Shown here: positions 38,801-53,800 of the stretch, piece by piece
How positions within the stretch are numbered: the stretch's first letter is position 1
Layout: every line of letters starts with the position of its first letter
Origin: Enoplosus armatus
Lineage: Eukaryota > Chordata > Actinopteri > Centrarchiformes > Enoplosidae
Assembly (NCBI RefSeq): GCF_043641665.1
Contig: NC_092201.1
Coordinates: 5,613,501-5,677,500 of the forward strand
Length of the DNA stretch: 64,000 nucleotides
Direction of reading: 5' to 3'
Translations under genes and position numbers: made by a program
The notes under the pieces: generated by a model
What the model was told of the DNA's origin: nothing
Databases searched by the model: none
Seen by the model: the letters and a program-made list of their open reading frames with translations, nothing else

Positions 38801-41800
38801 ACAATCCTGGATGCTTCCCATTAAAAAGCGTAGTAAAGCTGCTGTGTAGTGGGGAAGTTAACCAGACATACATTTGCTAAACCAACAATTAAGTCCTTAT
38901 TCTTAAAGCCTTTTGTCATGTAAAACCAAAACTTATGTTAAAGCATACATTACTCTTTTGTGTGGCTTGTCAGAAAGAGTTTTCTAGGGCCAAAATGGGT
39001 GCATTACTGTACTTCACACTTGTAAACTTGCCACAAACCACAAGGTCAAGTTCTTGCATTATTGTAAGTGGTTTCAAACCCTAAATTTTGGTTTTGCAAG
39101 AGAAAAGGCTTCAAGAATGAGGGATATGCCTCACAGCTGCTCCCCTAAGCTTTTCAATGAAAAACATCCAGCAGCTAGTAAAACCCACTCTGATGTAGAC
39201 ACAACATTCATCAAACCATCTAAAGCCTTTGAGTTTATCTCGATTAATTTCAATGATAACTGTTTTTTCTTTACAGAGGATGCCAATTCACTCAAGAAAC
39301 TCTCAATTGAGCTGCCTAGTAAGATCCCTCTGTTAAATCCTACCACCATTTTAGTACCTCTGACCAAACCAGTAGCTCTAAATTACTCAGAATTACCCAC
39401 TGTCTGAATGTAGGAAACATGTTGTTGTTGTTTTTGTTTTCTGTACACATAAATTGTCATTTATGTGAATACATTTGGAATTCTGAGTCATATCTAGGTT
39501 TTGCACATTTAATCAGCAATCAGTATTCAATCAATATTCAAAATATAACTTGAAAGCAAATCAAGGAGCTTAGCATATATTTTTTTCAGACCATTGATTC
39601 AGAATTCCTTGGGTCAATGCTTGCAAATCTGTTGGTTTTACTTTTTGTGAGTGTGTGCTTGCTTCAGTGGACTTTACAGTACTATTTCAAACAATATGCT
39701 GTAAATTTCTCTCTGTCTTTGTTTAGATGATAGCGTCCCTGTGCCAGCCATGGGGAGAAAAGACTCAGGTAATAAAGTGGTAGTCAAAAAAAGACTCTTA
39801 TGGTAATTGTGTTCATTTTTTCATACACTGCAAGAGGAATTTAAACCGATATCAGAATGTGGTTTCCTGTTCAAATGCAGCCTGGCTAGCAGTTTAGCAT
39901 AAACCAGGCTAGAGCCCCAACCTCTTCCATCCACCTCGATGCATCTAAAACATCATGAGGCTTTTTCATTTGCATTAGGATAAAGGATGGCTGAAATATC
40001 AGACAGCATTTGATAGACAAGTTTGTCAATGGTGAACTTGCATAAAATGTGAAGAAAGATAACAACTGTATGGCAGCAGCACATTCAGATCTCCTATTGC
40101 AAAGAAGACTGGAGCATCGGGAAAATGAAGAATTTACAAATACAATGAGTTGTTGAAAATGTCTCTTAAATGTGGCCTTTTATGAAGATTAGACGCCTTT
40201 TCTGTATTTCACATTGTCTGCTTCATGCTTTCCATGTTGCAAAGAGCTTAAATTCTGCTACTGTATGAGGTGTGATGGTTGAAAGTGAGAAAACGTGTCT
40301 GTCTGTCTGTCTGTATAACTCTCCTCTGGTACGACTTAAACTTTCAGAACAAAAGTGAAACGTGGGTGTATGAATTCCTGTATTGCTGTATTTTTCCTTG
40401 CACAGCGGCAATGGAGAGCACTGTGTCATGTGTGTGTTTCTCCTAACTGAGCAGTGTGGTCTCTGGGAGAGGGCCAGGGCCCAGAGGACCTGGACAAGCC
40501 CATTGACACCCCTCCACTGTCCACCCTGCTGATAGAGAGACCCCAAAGCGCCACTGTCCCTGTGGGTGAGTGACAGCACAACAAAGAGGAATTAAAGAAG
40601 AGTTGAAGATGGTAAAACATAAGAAATTCTAGATATTAATATGATTTTTATGAGGGTGGTGCACTGATTCTTCTAAACCTTAGAGAAATGGTAAAAATGT
40701 CACTTCCATGCTGCATACATGTCTGTATGGTAAATATGTAGCCTATTAGCTCAGCTTAGCGTAAAGACTGGAAACAGGGGGAAACAGCTAACCTGGCTTT
40801 GTCAAATTGTTGTTTTTACACTTTACATTTTTTGTACAGATTAAACAAATGAGATACAAAGTATTAATTAGAGCTAACCGGCTATTGGCTCTAGCTTCAT
40901 CCATTATCATCATTAAAAGATAGAGAGGAGAGGGGTATTGATGCTCTCATCTAACTCTCTGCAATAAAGCCAATAACCACATTGCCTAAAACATTTAACA
41001 ATTTATTTTAGAAAACGTACAGAAAGGCAATGGAGTCAGCATCTAAATTAACGTCACAATAAAGGGGCACATTAATGGTTTATTGGTTGGACGTTCGAAC
41101 TGTTGGACACTTTTTCTCTGCGATCACATTGTATTTTTTGTGTATAAAGGTGGAGACATCACCTTTATTGCCAAGGTGGAGGCCAAAGATCTCCTCCGCA
41201 AGCCCACTATCAAGTGGTTTAAAGGAAAATGGATGGATCTGGCCAGCAAGACAGGAAAGCACTTACAGCTGAAAGAGACCTTTGACCGATTCACCAAGGT
41301 ACGGTACAGCCAGCAAGGCACGCACCATCCCCTTCGTGAGCGCCACCTCACAGTACACTAATGGAGCTGTTATACCAATTCTTATATATCACTCCCTGGC
41401 AGATCCACACATTTGAAATGCACATCATCAAGGCCAAAGATAACTATGCTGGAAACTACAGGTGCGAAGTCAACTACAAGGACAAGTTTGACAGCTGTTC
41501 CTTTGACTTGGAAGTTAAAGGTTTGTTAAAGCATCGAAGAATTATTTTCACTCTAATATGTCCACAAATTACAGACTAGAATGTGTCTTATTACTGTCTT
41601 ACAGAAGCTGAACAGGGCTCGCAGAATATTGATATTCGGTCAGCTTTCAAAAGAAGGTAATGAAAGAAGTGTGATGCAACTTCAAGACATGTTGATAGTG
41701 TTAAGGAGTCAACAGAGTGAATTCAGTATGCAGTACAGTATTTCATTTTCTTTCACTTCAACTGAACAAACAAAGGTATTTGTTTCAGAAAATAGGATCT

Positions 41801-44800
41801 CTGGCAAATGATTACTAATAAATGCTCCTGAAAGTGAAGAAAAGAACAATTGCGATGAACATTTCACCTTCAAGTAATATTATTATGTGACATATAAGTG
41901 TGACATGATGGTTGTAATAATGTCATTAACCTTGCTCAAAGGTAATTACAAATCAACCAGCATACTCAATGTGTAATCACAGGCCAACTCTTGCATTTCA
42001 AATCTCCCTCCAAACAATGTGTATGGAAAGCAATGCAAAGCATCCCAGTTGCACAATGTTGCTGCTCAGTAATGTTTTAACATTGCAGAAACACTGTGGC
42101 AATATTGCCTGGGACCACTCTTTAAGTGTTTTACACAAAACCCCTTGTTTCAAGCTTTTATATAGAAAAGACACACAAAAAAGGGTTCTTGTGTAAGCAC
42201 CAATCGTGCGTTAGCTTGGAGCTAATGGATCGATTGACATCAGAGTCTCTGCTTTGTGTTGCTCTTTTAACATTGTTTTCTAGTGTCTGTAACTGTTTCA
42301 ACTCTGATTACATCTTCATTAATCTCTCCTTGTTAACAACAGCAGTGAAGGACAAGAAGATGCAGGGGAGCTTGACTTTAGTGGTCTCCTTAAACATAGG
42401 TGAGAATCACATCCCGACCCTGAGTGGATTTTGTCCTTTTCAGTATTTTTAAGCCCCCTTTTTTTGGAGGTGCTGCTTTTCACTTTCTTTCAAATATTTT
42501 GTAAATTTGATTTGTATAAGGCTACTGTATGAGTGGCAAGTACATTTCCACAGATGATACAATATGCTATACCAGGGGTTTTCAAAGTCTGACACTGTTG
42601 GCCCACTCTCAGACAAAATTGAGACAACTGCGCGCCCAGAACATCCCCCGTCTACTAAATTAGAATTAATGGATTTTGCCACTGTTATTATTAGTCATTT
42701 TCTTACTTTGACTGACAGTCGCGCTCTAAGTTTTGTAACTACAGTTCCCATACTGCTTTGGGAGTATAATGTTGCCATGGAGTCAATTAGCTGTTGTCTA
42801 CAACTACAAAGGCTTCAGGGTTTTTTTGTCTTTATTTGTTTACATTTTGGCACCATTAAAAATATGCCGAATTAGCTATTAGCAGTTCTTGTTTGCAATG
42901 TAGCCATGAATGCACAGACAACTATAACTGTATTACTTTGATACTGAAGAAAACTTCAAAACGTGATGTTTCTAAGGCAAGTTCTGGAGTTATAAGGACC
43001 AACTTTTTTGTATGATTTCTAAGCGGATTTATGGACATTTATACGCGATAGACATTGGAGGTAATAAAGTGTACATCACACTGAATCTAAAAATATGTGT
43101 ATCATGTCTGTGTAGTAAGATTAGACTAGAGTTGTGACTCTGAGAAGGAGTACTAATATTGACGCAAATTGCGACAATCAGGCGTTGAGGGTTTTAAAGT
43201 ACCTTAATTGCCTTTTACCTCGTGCAGTAGTCCCCCTCCCCTCAACTCTACCTACCCCCTCTGGGAGGCATGCCTTACAGTTTGAAAACCTCTGTGCTAT
43301 ACCAAAGCTGCTGTGGTGGCTCAAAATACACACCCTGATGCATATTTCAGATGATACAGTGCAGCGTTTAAGTATTAGTACAAATAGTCCTAGGCAGTGA
43401 CACTGTTCACCAGCGAAATTACACATTTGTTGTGGGCTTGTCTCTTCTTCTCCCCTACATATTCAGAAATCAAAGGTTAGTAGAGAGAAACCCATAAGTT
43501 TAAAAACGATTAGACCTTACTGCGGGTGAGTACTATAATCCTGTAGAGTCCCCAGCATGACATGTAGCTCTAGGAATTGGACGAGCAAGAGTGTTGGCCT
43601 ACTGTAGTACGGTAACACTTCATTTGAAGGCAGCATTCCTAACCGCTCTGTCAGCAGTCATGAATGATGGAAATGGGCCTTGCAACATAAACAGGTGACA
43701 GCTCTTCATCAAGCCGGTTAAGTCAGATGCCACCTTTATGAGGCAGAGTGCACCATTTTGAATCATTAATGATGTGCTTGTGAGCCACGGAGAAATGATG
43801 CTGTAAAATAGTGTTATCGCTACATTGTCGTTTTATTTCAACTTAGAAATATAAGGCAAATACCACCATGTTTATTTCAGCTTTCTACATAATTGCCTGA
43901 CAATAAACAGATGAGAAACACAAACATAGAATGGAATAATATTTTACGCTATTCACCTCCAACCTTTTGGACATTTGGTAAAAATGTCTAGAAAGGGCTG
44001 ACTGAATGTTCTTTATATACACTAATGAATACACTCATGTCCAGGGCGACGTGTTTATTAACTTGGAGCTCACAAATCTAACATCTCCGAGAGACACTTT
44101 CATCATCTAACAGTGTCGGAGCATCTCTGAAGTGATCACTCAAACCAACAACAAACAAAGGGATGGGCCAGTTCATCAGAGAAATATGAAAGATGTTAAA
44201 ATCCTCATTAAAAATCTTTGTTGCAGGTTTCCCCTAAATCTCTGCATGCTGCATTCCAACATGTTATTACACAAAAACGTTTAGCATTACAGTATGTTGA
44301 ATGACAGCATTTTTCTCACAAGATAAGAAAAAACTGTGATAAAAACCCTTGTTTCATCTCCCACATTTACTCTTAAGTCTTGTAACAGTGTCCAAAACTA
44401 AAAGAACCCAACCCTTCATCCTTCAATGCATGCTAGAACCCTTAAAAAGCATTATTGTGGATTCAATGGCAACCCTAAATGTTATTATAACAGTAAAATC
44501 TACTAAACTTTGTGTGGTACAGCAAGAAGATCTTAAAAAATCTCATATTTTGGCGATGTCTGTCACCCCTGGTTACCCTAGTTTTCTCCCCCAGAAAAAA
44601 ACATCTACGATAGATGTTAGAAATACTCCTGCCATTGCATTTCACCAGGCCACTGACCTCAGAACGATAGCAAGTCCCCAGGAGATGATAGTTGGAAATG
44701 GTTAATTGCAGAGGACAAGTAGAAATTACAGGAAAACAAGGCAATCACTGGACTGAAATGTGTATTTTTAATAAGAATCACAAACCTGCTTTGTGCCTCC

Positions 44801-47800
44801 CTGATGACTTCCAAGATATTATTTTGCAGTTAATTTTGTAAATTATTATCACCAAACTGTCTTGCACACACAGGACCTACACAAGATGTTGTGGGATGAT
44901 CACAGGTAGAAAATATCAGGCTTCTACTGCTTTACACACACACACCTCACTGATTATAAGTTTTTCTGATTTTTGCGCCATGGTTCCATCTTGATTAAAT
45001 CCTGGTGGATAGACACATGAAAAATAACAAGCAGACACAATTAACCCTCCACAGCTTCTAAGCAAATTTAAACAACACCTCTGTGTTTTCTTTTAATAGT
45101 GCTTCTACTCCTTTACAGTTAACATTTGACCCCAGAGCTGGTAGAAAGCTCACCATGCCCATCCCTTTGTGTGACATGTCCTGAGGAACGCTCTGCAGGG
45201 AAATAGGATATGCAAACCAAAACTGGCCAAGGGCAACATGAAACTTAGTCAAATTAAACAGTGATTGTAAAGCTTAAAGAAGTCCCCTGTTCTAGAGGTT
45301 AATGAGTGGTTCCTCAGGACACGTTGCAAACACCAGCCTGTGGCTCCTACCTTACATCGTTCCCTCGTATCCGGCACCACTAGGGAGCCAAAACAGCAGG
45401 ATGAGACCCCAGAGGTCGATGTGTGGGAGATCCTGAAAAATGCCCGACCAGATCAGTACGAGAAGATTGCTTTCATGTACGGCATCACAGATCTGAGGGG
45501 TCTGCTCCGGAGGATGAAGAAGATGCCAAAAGAGGAGAAGAAGAGTGAAGGTAAATCAGCTTTTACCAAATTTTTGATGTGCTCCTTTGATAAAGTTGCA
45601 TTGTGGCAATACTCACCAGGTGAATATCAGTCTTTATGTCTGGTCAAAAGGGGATCTCGATCTCGGTGTTGGTCTTGTCTTTTCAAAGCTTTTGCAAAGA
45701 AACTGGATCCAGCATACCAGGTGGATAAAGGTGGAAAGATCCGCTTGGTGGTCGATCTGGCCGACCCCACAGTTGAGCTAAAGTGGTACAAGAATGGACA
45801 GGAAATCAGACCCACTCCCAAGTATGTAACGACATTTTCTTCAGTCTATCTTCTGTGTCTTCTCTTCGTCAACACTGCACAAATGAAATGCGTTTTTAAA
45901 AAATGCATTTCATTTATGCCATCGCCCTCCTTTATTAGTTTTCATGTGTTTTCATTTTGTCACCACTCAAAAGCACAATGGTTCACATGTTTTACACCAC
46001 AGAGATTCAATCAGTGTTTGTCCTCTTTTCACTTATTCAATTAAGCTTAAAAACACATCACATGACCTACATTTTTACAGATACCCCCATAGAAATATAT
46101 ATTAAAACCTAAAAGTGGTTTAGTAAGACAGTATTTCTAGTATAAGTCCAACTCACTCTACTGTGAACCATTGCAAGTGAACAAATAACGTTCTCTCGAC
46201 TCTAATGTGGCTCTGATCAGTTTCCACACAGTCTCACACACACATATTAGGAACATTATGAATTCACAGGGCTATTTAAAAGGCCCCAGAGCTACATTTG
46301 GGTGTAAATGCGGTGTATGATGTCAATTGTTGTCTTTAATTTGCCATTAACTACTGCATATATCCTCCTCTGCATAGGAAAAAGGTGGTACCTCCTTCAC
46401 AGGTCTTTAACCAAGTCTGGCTTTGGAACAAATTTAGTAAATGTTGAATCACATAATAGATAAAGATAAAGATTACACACGTTAACAAGCAATTACCACT
46501 GTAACCTTAACAACAACAATCATTATGTAGGCATGATGATTTCGTTTTTCAAAGGATATGAGTGATGGTTTTACGTGTTTTGCAAGTATTTCGTAAGACT
46601 TGGGTGCAACAATACTAGACAGAGTGAATGACAACAACAGAGAAATAGATTTATCTTAGGAATAGTGGTTTGAGAGACAATTTTGTCAAAGAAAAATAAT
46701 GTTATATATCCCTGTAAAAAGGAATATGTTCTTAAATAGAATAGATATTAGGATTATAGACATGTTGTAAACTAGATAAACACTATGCCTAACTCAACGT
46801 ACTTTAGCTATAACGTCTGTTCAAAGCCATGCAAAGTTAAAGCCATCTGGGAGGTTATTGCTGTTTTCTGGTTTGGGTCTGTCGTGGCATTTTCTCTAGG
46901 GCTCCCTGTTACCGAAGACACACTCTCTCTCTCTCTTTTGACACTATTGCCGACTACATATACCCCTCCAGGCATGATGTCTCTCTGTCTTTGTCTGTCT
47001 GTTTATCTGTCTGCCATAATCACTTCCTGTACACCCCCTGTGCTCCGGCCCCATTCTGGCTCCACTGCTGACCTTAAGTCAAAGGAAGTAAGTCCATCCG
47101 TCCAGTCAATTCTTCCTTCTCCATGTCAGAGTTTTGGTGTGATCCCGCCCCCTCTGTCTAGCCTGACCCTTGGTTGTGCAAAGTGCACTTGATGCATGTT
47201 GAGTATAATGATGTTGCACTCCTTTATTTTGTCAACACTGCTGTACATTTTGATTTTAAGAACCCTTTGACTTTGTCTTTCTTTTACTTAATATCCTGGA
47301 ATAATATCCATTCCTCTCATCTAAGAACTAGTGTATTGACTCATACGTAGTGTAGGTGAACAGTGATGTGACTAATGGACTTGCTGTTTAGGTATATTTT
47401 TGAGCATAAGGGCACACAAAGGATTATGGTCATCAACAACTGCTCCATGAACGACGACGCAGCTTATTCTGTAGCTGCGGGAGACGAGAAATGTGCCACA
47501 GAGCTGTTTGTCAAAGGTATCTCAATTAACTGTTCACCTTTTAATTAACTTATAAAGAACTGCATGTGACCTGCAGAGTTATGCTGCAGATTTGTTAGTG
47601 TTGTTTCTTCTTCCTCTCTTGTCTTACAGAGTTGCCAATTAAGATAGTTAAAGGTATTGAGCCTGTGAAGACCACAGTGAATGAGAGGATTGAGCTGGAG
47701 TGCGAGGTGTCAGAGGAAGGTGCTCAAGTCAAATGGTGAGACTCTAAAAACATTTAAAGGTTCAATGTTTTTGAAAATTACATACTTTCAATAACTTGCT

Positions 47801-50800
47801 GATAGGATTAGAAGCCTCTGTCATCCTGGACAATGCATTTTCAACTGCGTGTCACCAAGTCATGTGTCACAGGTTGCTTTGTGACTCAAATGCATCAAGA
47901 TTGTGAGTTATTGCTGTTGTAAGTTGTTTGCTGCTCATTTGTCCTTGACACGAGTGTATGAGACTATTTCAAACGCTTCTTCCTCCTTCAGGATGAAGAA
48001 CGGTGTTGAGGTTCCAACAGGAGTGCGCTCCAGATACCGAGTTAAGTGCGAAGGAACCAAACACTTCTTGGTGATTGATGACGCCTCCCGGGAGGACACC
48101 GGGACATACTCCATTATGGCCACTGGTGGCACATCTGAGGCTCACGTACAGGTTGACTGTATGTAGCATCTTGGCCTTTTTCAGAGCTTCTGTTTGTTTA
48201 CATCCTTTTCAAAGGTACCAGTAGTATTATTCTGTTTTATACCTTTCTCATACTTTTAATTAGTGAAGCCACTGAAGGTGTACCAGGACCTGGAGGATAT
48301 GACGGTGATGCTGGGTCAACCCATCAAGCTGCACTGTGAGATTTACCCAGGCAACGTCCCAGGTCGTTGGTACAGGAATGGACAGCTGATCCAGCCCAAT
48401 GATCGCATCAACATCATACACAGAAATAAGTATGTCATCACTGTTAAGCTCTGTTCAATCAAAACCAATTTTACACAAATGCTAACATCACTTTGTTTTC
48501 CAGGGCCCATCGTCTTGAAATTGCGACCGGCTCCCTTCATGATGCAGGAGATTACACTTTTGTACCTGAGGGATATTCACAAAGCCTCTCTGCCAAAGTT
48601 CACATCATTGGTACACAACCTATGCTTCATTGGATTTTATATCTTGACATCATGCTGAAAAAAAAACAACTAAATGTAATATTTTTTATGATGTTGATGT
48701 CTGCAGATCCACCAAGGGTGCACTTGGAAAGCTTGAACTTCCCAGACAACACAGTGACAATTGTGGCAGGAAACAAACTTCGCTTGGAGATCCCCATCAG
48801 TGGAGAACCAGCACCCAGGGTCGTGTGGATGAAGGGAGAAAGGGTGAGCTTCAATGTTTTTACTCTTTTACTTTTTTTAAAAATCCCAGGAAAAGACCAA
48901 AACTAAAGTACTTCCCAACTTCCCTATACACAAAGTTGTGAGTTGTGGACAGGAATCTTTAAAAACTGGTCACAAATATGCGCTTTAATTTAAAAAAAAG
49001 GCTAAATAATTTCCTAAAACAGCTAGGCACTGTATGTTTTTAACATTACTCAAACAGAAGTAAACAGTGCATTTGTTGGGGACTATTTTCAGCTGTGGAT
49101 TAATACACCTTTGGTGCTCTATTGCCTATTTCTAGCAGCAGGACGGTGTTTGTGGGATTGACTCAAAATAAAGTACAGTGTTCAAAGAATTCATCGTTGG
49201 TTTTGGCCTATTCATGGGATTTGTTGAAAATAGGAAAATTGTCTGTCCGTTTGTCTCAGGTGATTCTTGAGTCTGGCCATCGTGTCCGGGCTGAAACATA
49301 CGGCGACCAGACAAGCCTGACAATTGACATCACAGAGCGGGAGGACACAGGCAACTACAAGATAGTCCTGCAGAATGAGGCTGGTGAAGCCTCAGCCAAT
49401 GTCAAAATCAAGGTTGTAGGTAAGTGATCACAAAGCACTTAAATCAAAAGACCATGTGGAGAACTGCCGATGCGTTTCTTGAACACGGCCTTGTGTTGTC
49501 TGCAGACATCCCTGACCCTCCAGAGGCTCCCTTGGTCCCAGTGGTGGGCGGTGATTGGTGCTCTATGACATGGGAACCGCCAAAATATGATGGAGGTTCA
49601 CCAATATTAGGTAAGAATCGCATTTCACTTATTACAACAGCTTAAATGTATGTGTGGGTGTTAAATGACGAGTTGTCTGGCCGTCCACAAAAGGCTACTT
49701 CGTCGAGAGAAAAAAGAAACAGAGCTCCAGATGGATGAGACTGAACTTTGACCTGATCAAAGAAACAGCATTTGAACCCAAGAAGATGATTGAAGGAGTG
49801 CCATATGAAGTGCGGATCTTTGCAGTCAATGCCATTGGTGTGTCCAAGCCCAGTGAACCATCCAAAGCCTTTACTCCCCTCGGTGAGTAGCCCAATATGA
49901 CAGCTAAGTAGCTGTCTAAACACTGGCCTTTGAGCTGTTACTGCCAATAATCTGTCCAGGAAAGTATTACACAAGGCTTCAGTTTATCTAACAACCATTT
50001 CATAATAATGAAGGAAGAAAAAGAGTGGGCCTGTGATAGTGCATGTGTGATCTGCCCTTGGTACCCCGGCGACGCAGCTGTTCCCATACCCCACCATCCC
50101 AAGCATTCTGACTGTGACCTCCACTGGACACGCAGGAGCTTTAGAGGATATTAAATATGTCTTTATAATGGCTGCCAAATCATCTGCGGATTAGAGGTTT
50201 AGGAGATCAGGTCTGTCAGAGGGTTCAATAGGAGTTAGATATGATTCAGAATACAAGAATAGACGGCAAAGAGCAGGGACTAATGAGATCTGACATGGAG
50301 ATTGATAGCATACCAGCAAGAGAGAGCAAGGCGCCTCGAGTTGCCAAAATGGATGTTTTCCGATCTCGTTCATGCCCATTGTTGGAAAACAAATGCGGAA
50401 TGGTGGCTATAACTCCTCTGATCTCTTAAACCTTTATCTCCACTCAGCTGTGACCAGTGAGCCCACCATGCTGGTCGTGGACGATGTCACAGACACCACA
50501 GTGACCGTAAAGTGGCGTCCTCCTGAGACCATCGGAGCTGCTGGTCTGGACGGATACTTAGTGGAGTACTGCATAGAAGGAAGTGAGACAACCTCAGATC
50601 TTCTAAAGGCCCCTACAGACTGTGTGATTATTGGTCTTACATCACACTGTGACACATGTCCGCCTGGCGTGATGGCGTGTCACTGCTTACATATTTTTTA
50701 AATATTTCACCAGACCCACTTTGCACAGTGTGACATCCAGTGAACCTGTAAGATCACTGCTATCGCACAGCCTATTGGGGTCTCAAGGTGTTTGTACATG

Positions 50801-53800
50801 TTTGGAGGAGATTTAGACATTAAACAGAAATTTACACAGAAGAATAATCAGTGAAGGCTGTTAACAAATTGTCAACTGGACTGTTTTTCCCCCCACAGCT
50901 AATGATTGGGTAGTATCCAACAAGGAGCTGACAGAGAAGACCAAGTACACCATCACTGGGCTGACTCCAGGGTGTAAAATCTTAGTTCGAGTCAAAGCCA
51001 TCAATGCCGCCGGATCTAGTGCTCCACGGACCCTTCAGCACTCTGTCCTGGTCAAAGAGGTTATTGGTGAGCTCTGAAAACTGCTCCTTTCTTTTTTTCT
51101 TTACAGTATTTTCTTTCCATCTATCACCATATAAAGCACTTTGAACTGCTTTTGTATGAGATTGAGCTCTACAAATACATTTCAAAGAACTTTTCTGCTG
51201 TAATTTGGCTTAAAAGTTGATTGTTTTCATACACCTCATGGTCCATCTCCTCCTCAGAACCACCCAAGATCCGCATCCCCCGACACTTGAAGCAGACATA
51301 CACTCGCAGAGTTGGTGAAGCAGTCAACCTTGTAGTGCCATTTTTGGTAAAGCCATCTCTCAATCGATCAATATTCGCTCTACCTCTGAGCAGAATGATA
51401 AACTCTGTATGATGTCTGCAGGGCAAACCCAGGCCGAAGGTCACCTGGATGAAGGAGGGCAAGTCCATAGAGCCTTCACACGTCAGCATCCGCAACACAG
51501 ACTGCGACAGCATCATCTTCATCCGTAAAGCAGAACGCAGCCACTCTGGAAAGTATGACATGGCTGTGCAGGTTGAAAACCATGTGGACACAGCCATTAT
51601 TGACATACAAATTGTAGGTGAGTCAATGGATATGGATATTGTGCATATTTATTTAAATGTAATACTTGATCGTGAGATAGGTATTAAATTTAATTCTATG
51701 TTGTATTACAAGGACTTAAGTCTTAAATTTAAACTTGGTGAATCCTGCGGCAACCCTGTCTTAAACTAAATTACTATTATACTTTCATTATTGTTGCTAA
51801 TACTTCTTGACATGATGATAATAAGACCAAACTGTCACTCACGATGTTTCTCTGCTTGTCAGACCTACCTGGGCCTCCTCAGTGTGTGACCATTGAAGAT
51901 GTTTGGGGAGGAAATGTGGCTCTGGTCTGGACTCTTCCAAAAGACAACGGCAACGCCCCAATAACAGGCTACACCATTCAAAAAGCAGACAAGAAGACAA
52001 TGGTAGACGATCAGTTTTACAAAACATACTAAACTGAAACTGCAAATGATGTTTACATAAACATGTTTTTCGATCTGCTTTATAGGAGTGGTACACATGC
52101 ATTGAACACTACCATCGCACCTGCATCACCATCACCGAGCTGGTGGTTGGGAACGAGTACTTCTTCAGGGTCTACGCGGAAAACATGTGTGGCCTAAGTG
52201 AAACCGCCACTCAAACCAAGAAAAGCGCCCTCATCGTCAAAGAAGGTAACACTGACGAGGTCATATTAGCGAGTGAATGTTTGTGTGGAGGGGTGAGATC
52301 TGGGAAAGTCAGTGAAAATGGTTACTAATCATTTCTGATGGGGGAAAATGCTTCCAAAGTCTAAACTCTGGAACAAATTATATGGATTTCACATGTTGAA
52401 AATGTCAATAAACTTTTCTTTTCACAGCTGTTATCTGAAAGTTACTGTCAGTGATGTTTTCCACCCTGAAGTGGTCGGGATATGACTGACAGTGGTGTTG
52501 TAGACTCAGCCGATGATAAACAAAAGAACATTGTCTTTCCCTCATCACATAGGGAATTCCCCACATGATACCGCTCAGCACCAGTATCATGCACAACCCC
52601 ATTCCTTTACCCTTACCCCAACAGGCTTGCAGATGAAAGAGCACGATTACAATGACCATGACTTCAAGGAGGCGCCAAAGTTCACGCAGCCGCTGATCAA
52701 CACTTTCGCTATCGCCGGCTATAATGCTACTCTCAACTGTAGCGTCCGTGCCAACCCAAGGGTAGGTGGGAGAAGCACAGGTAAAAGTGATGTATGTATA
52801 GATATGCATTATACTACAAGTTGATCATGTTGGGTCCAGTTAATTGCAACTTGGAACTTGTTTTTCTATCGGTTGTTTTTATATTTTCTTTTTCAAAACT
52901 TAACATTTACATGTAAAACAGCAACACATAAAGAGGTACAGAGCATCAGATGTAACAAAGGCAGGGAGGGAAAAAGAAAAAAATTAGAATAAACATGTAG
53001 ATGACAGTAACAGTAACAGGGAGCATAACTGAGAGGTTATGTCAGGACACGTTCGCCCATCTGCCTGCTGAATTAATATCTTCATGCTGCTGACGTTTCT
53101 GTTGTCTGACTGCAGCCCAAAGTGATCTGGATGAAGAATAAGATAGCCATCATCGACGACCCACGCTACCGCATGTTTAGCAACCAGGGAGTATGTACTC
53201 TGGAGATCAGGAAGCCCAGCCCCTATGATGGCGGCATGTACACCTGCAAGGCCATCAACGACCTGGGAGAGGCCCAGGTGGACTGTAAACTGGAGGTCAA
53301 AGGTCAGTATGGACCAGGAGGCAAGCTCTGCATGCCTCCCTGGGTACCTGTCTGAATCTGAATCTGGTTTCCCAAAGCTTTTCTAGTTTTATTTCTTAAT
53401 TTCTTTGGTACTGCTTCTTATCATATTTTAAGTATCATCTCCCTTTTAAGGATCTTTGCTACTTTATCTAAAAAAAAACAGTTATAATCAAAATCCTCAC
53501 TCTGTAACGAGGCTAAAGAAGCAAAGGTGACTTTGGGAAACCAAATCCACTTAGGTACCATAGTGTTTGAACTGTGTGTTGCAGTCTACCAAAGGGCTGA
53601 CCACATATGCCGTGGACAAGTAAGTATCTGGATTGGGTTGCACCAGCTATTTGTAAATTCATCACTAAGGCTGTGTGTAACGTCCCTCTGAAGTTCTTAG
53701 TATCTATTAGCTAGTTCTTAGTGATTTACTAAATCGGGTTGCACCATTAAAACTAAGAATAACGCCTTAGCTAGCAGAGACATTAATAAATTGGTCGCTA

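Larger units (their letters stand above)
37204..39276 (+). other. mybpc1 intron 5
   Basis: 2.1-kb intron with no gene seen. It contains a CTTT tetranucleotide run (38091-38114) and a degraded foldback repeat (about 38170-38705). Confidence 0.5.

Noticed and set aside
39277..39407. Reading mybpc1 exon 6 through to the TGA at 39405-39407 as a terminal exon
   Set aside because: A GTAAGA donor at 39319 gives a 42-base exon in the correct phase, and the next exons continue the protein into the C1 domain.
46785..47192. 135-codon open frame in mybpc1 intron 14
   Set aside because: Low-complexity CTCT/CCC-rich sequence, no family, lies between two well-supported exons.
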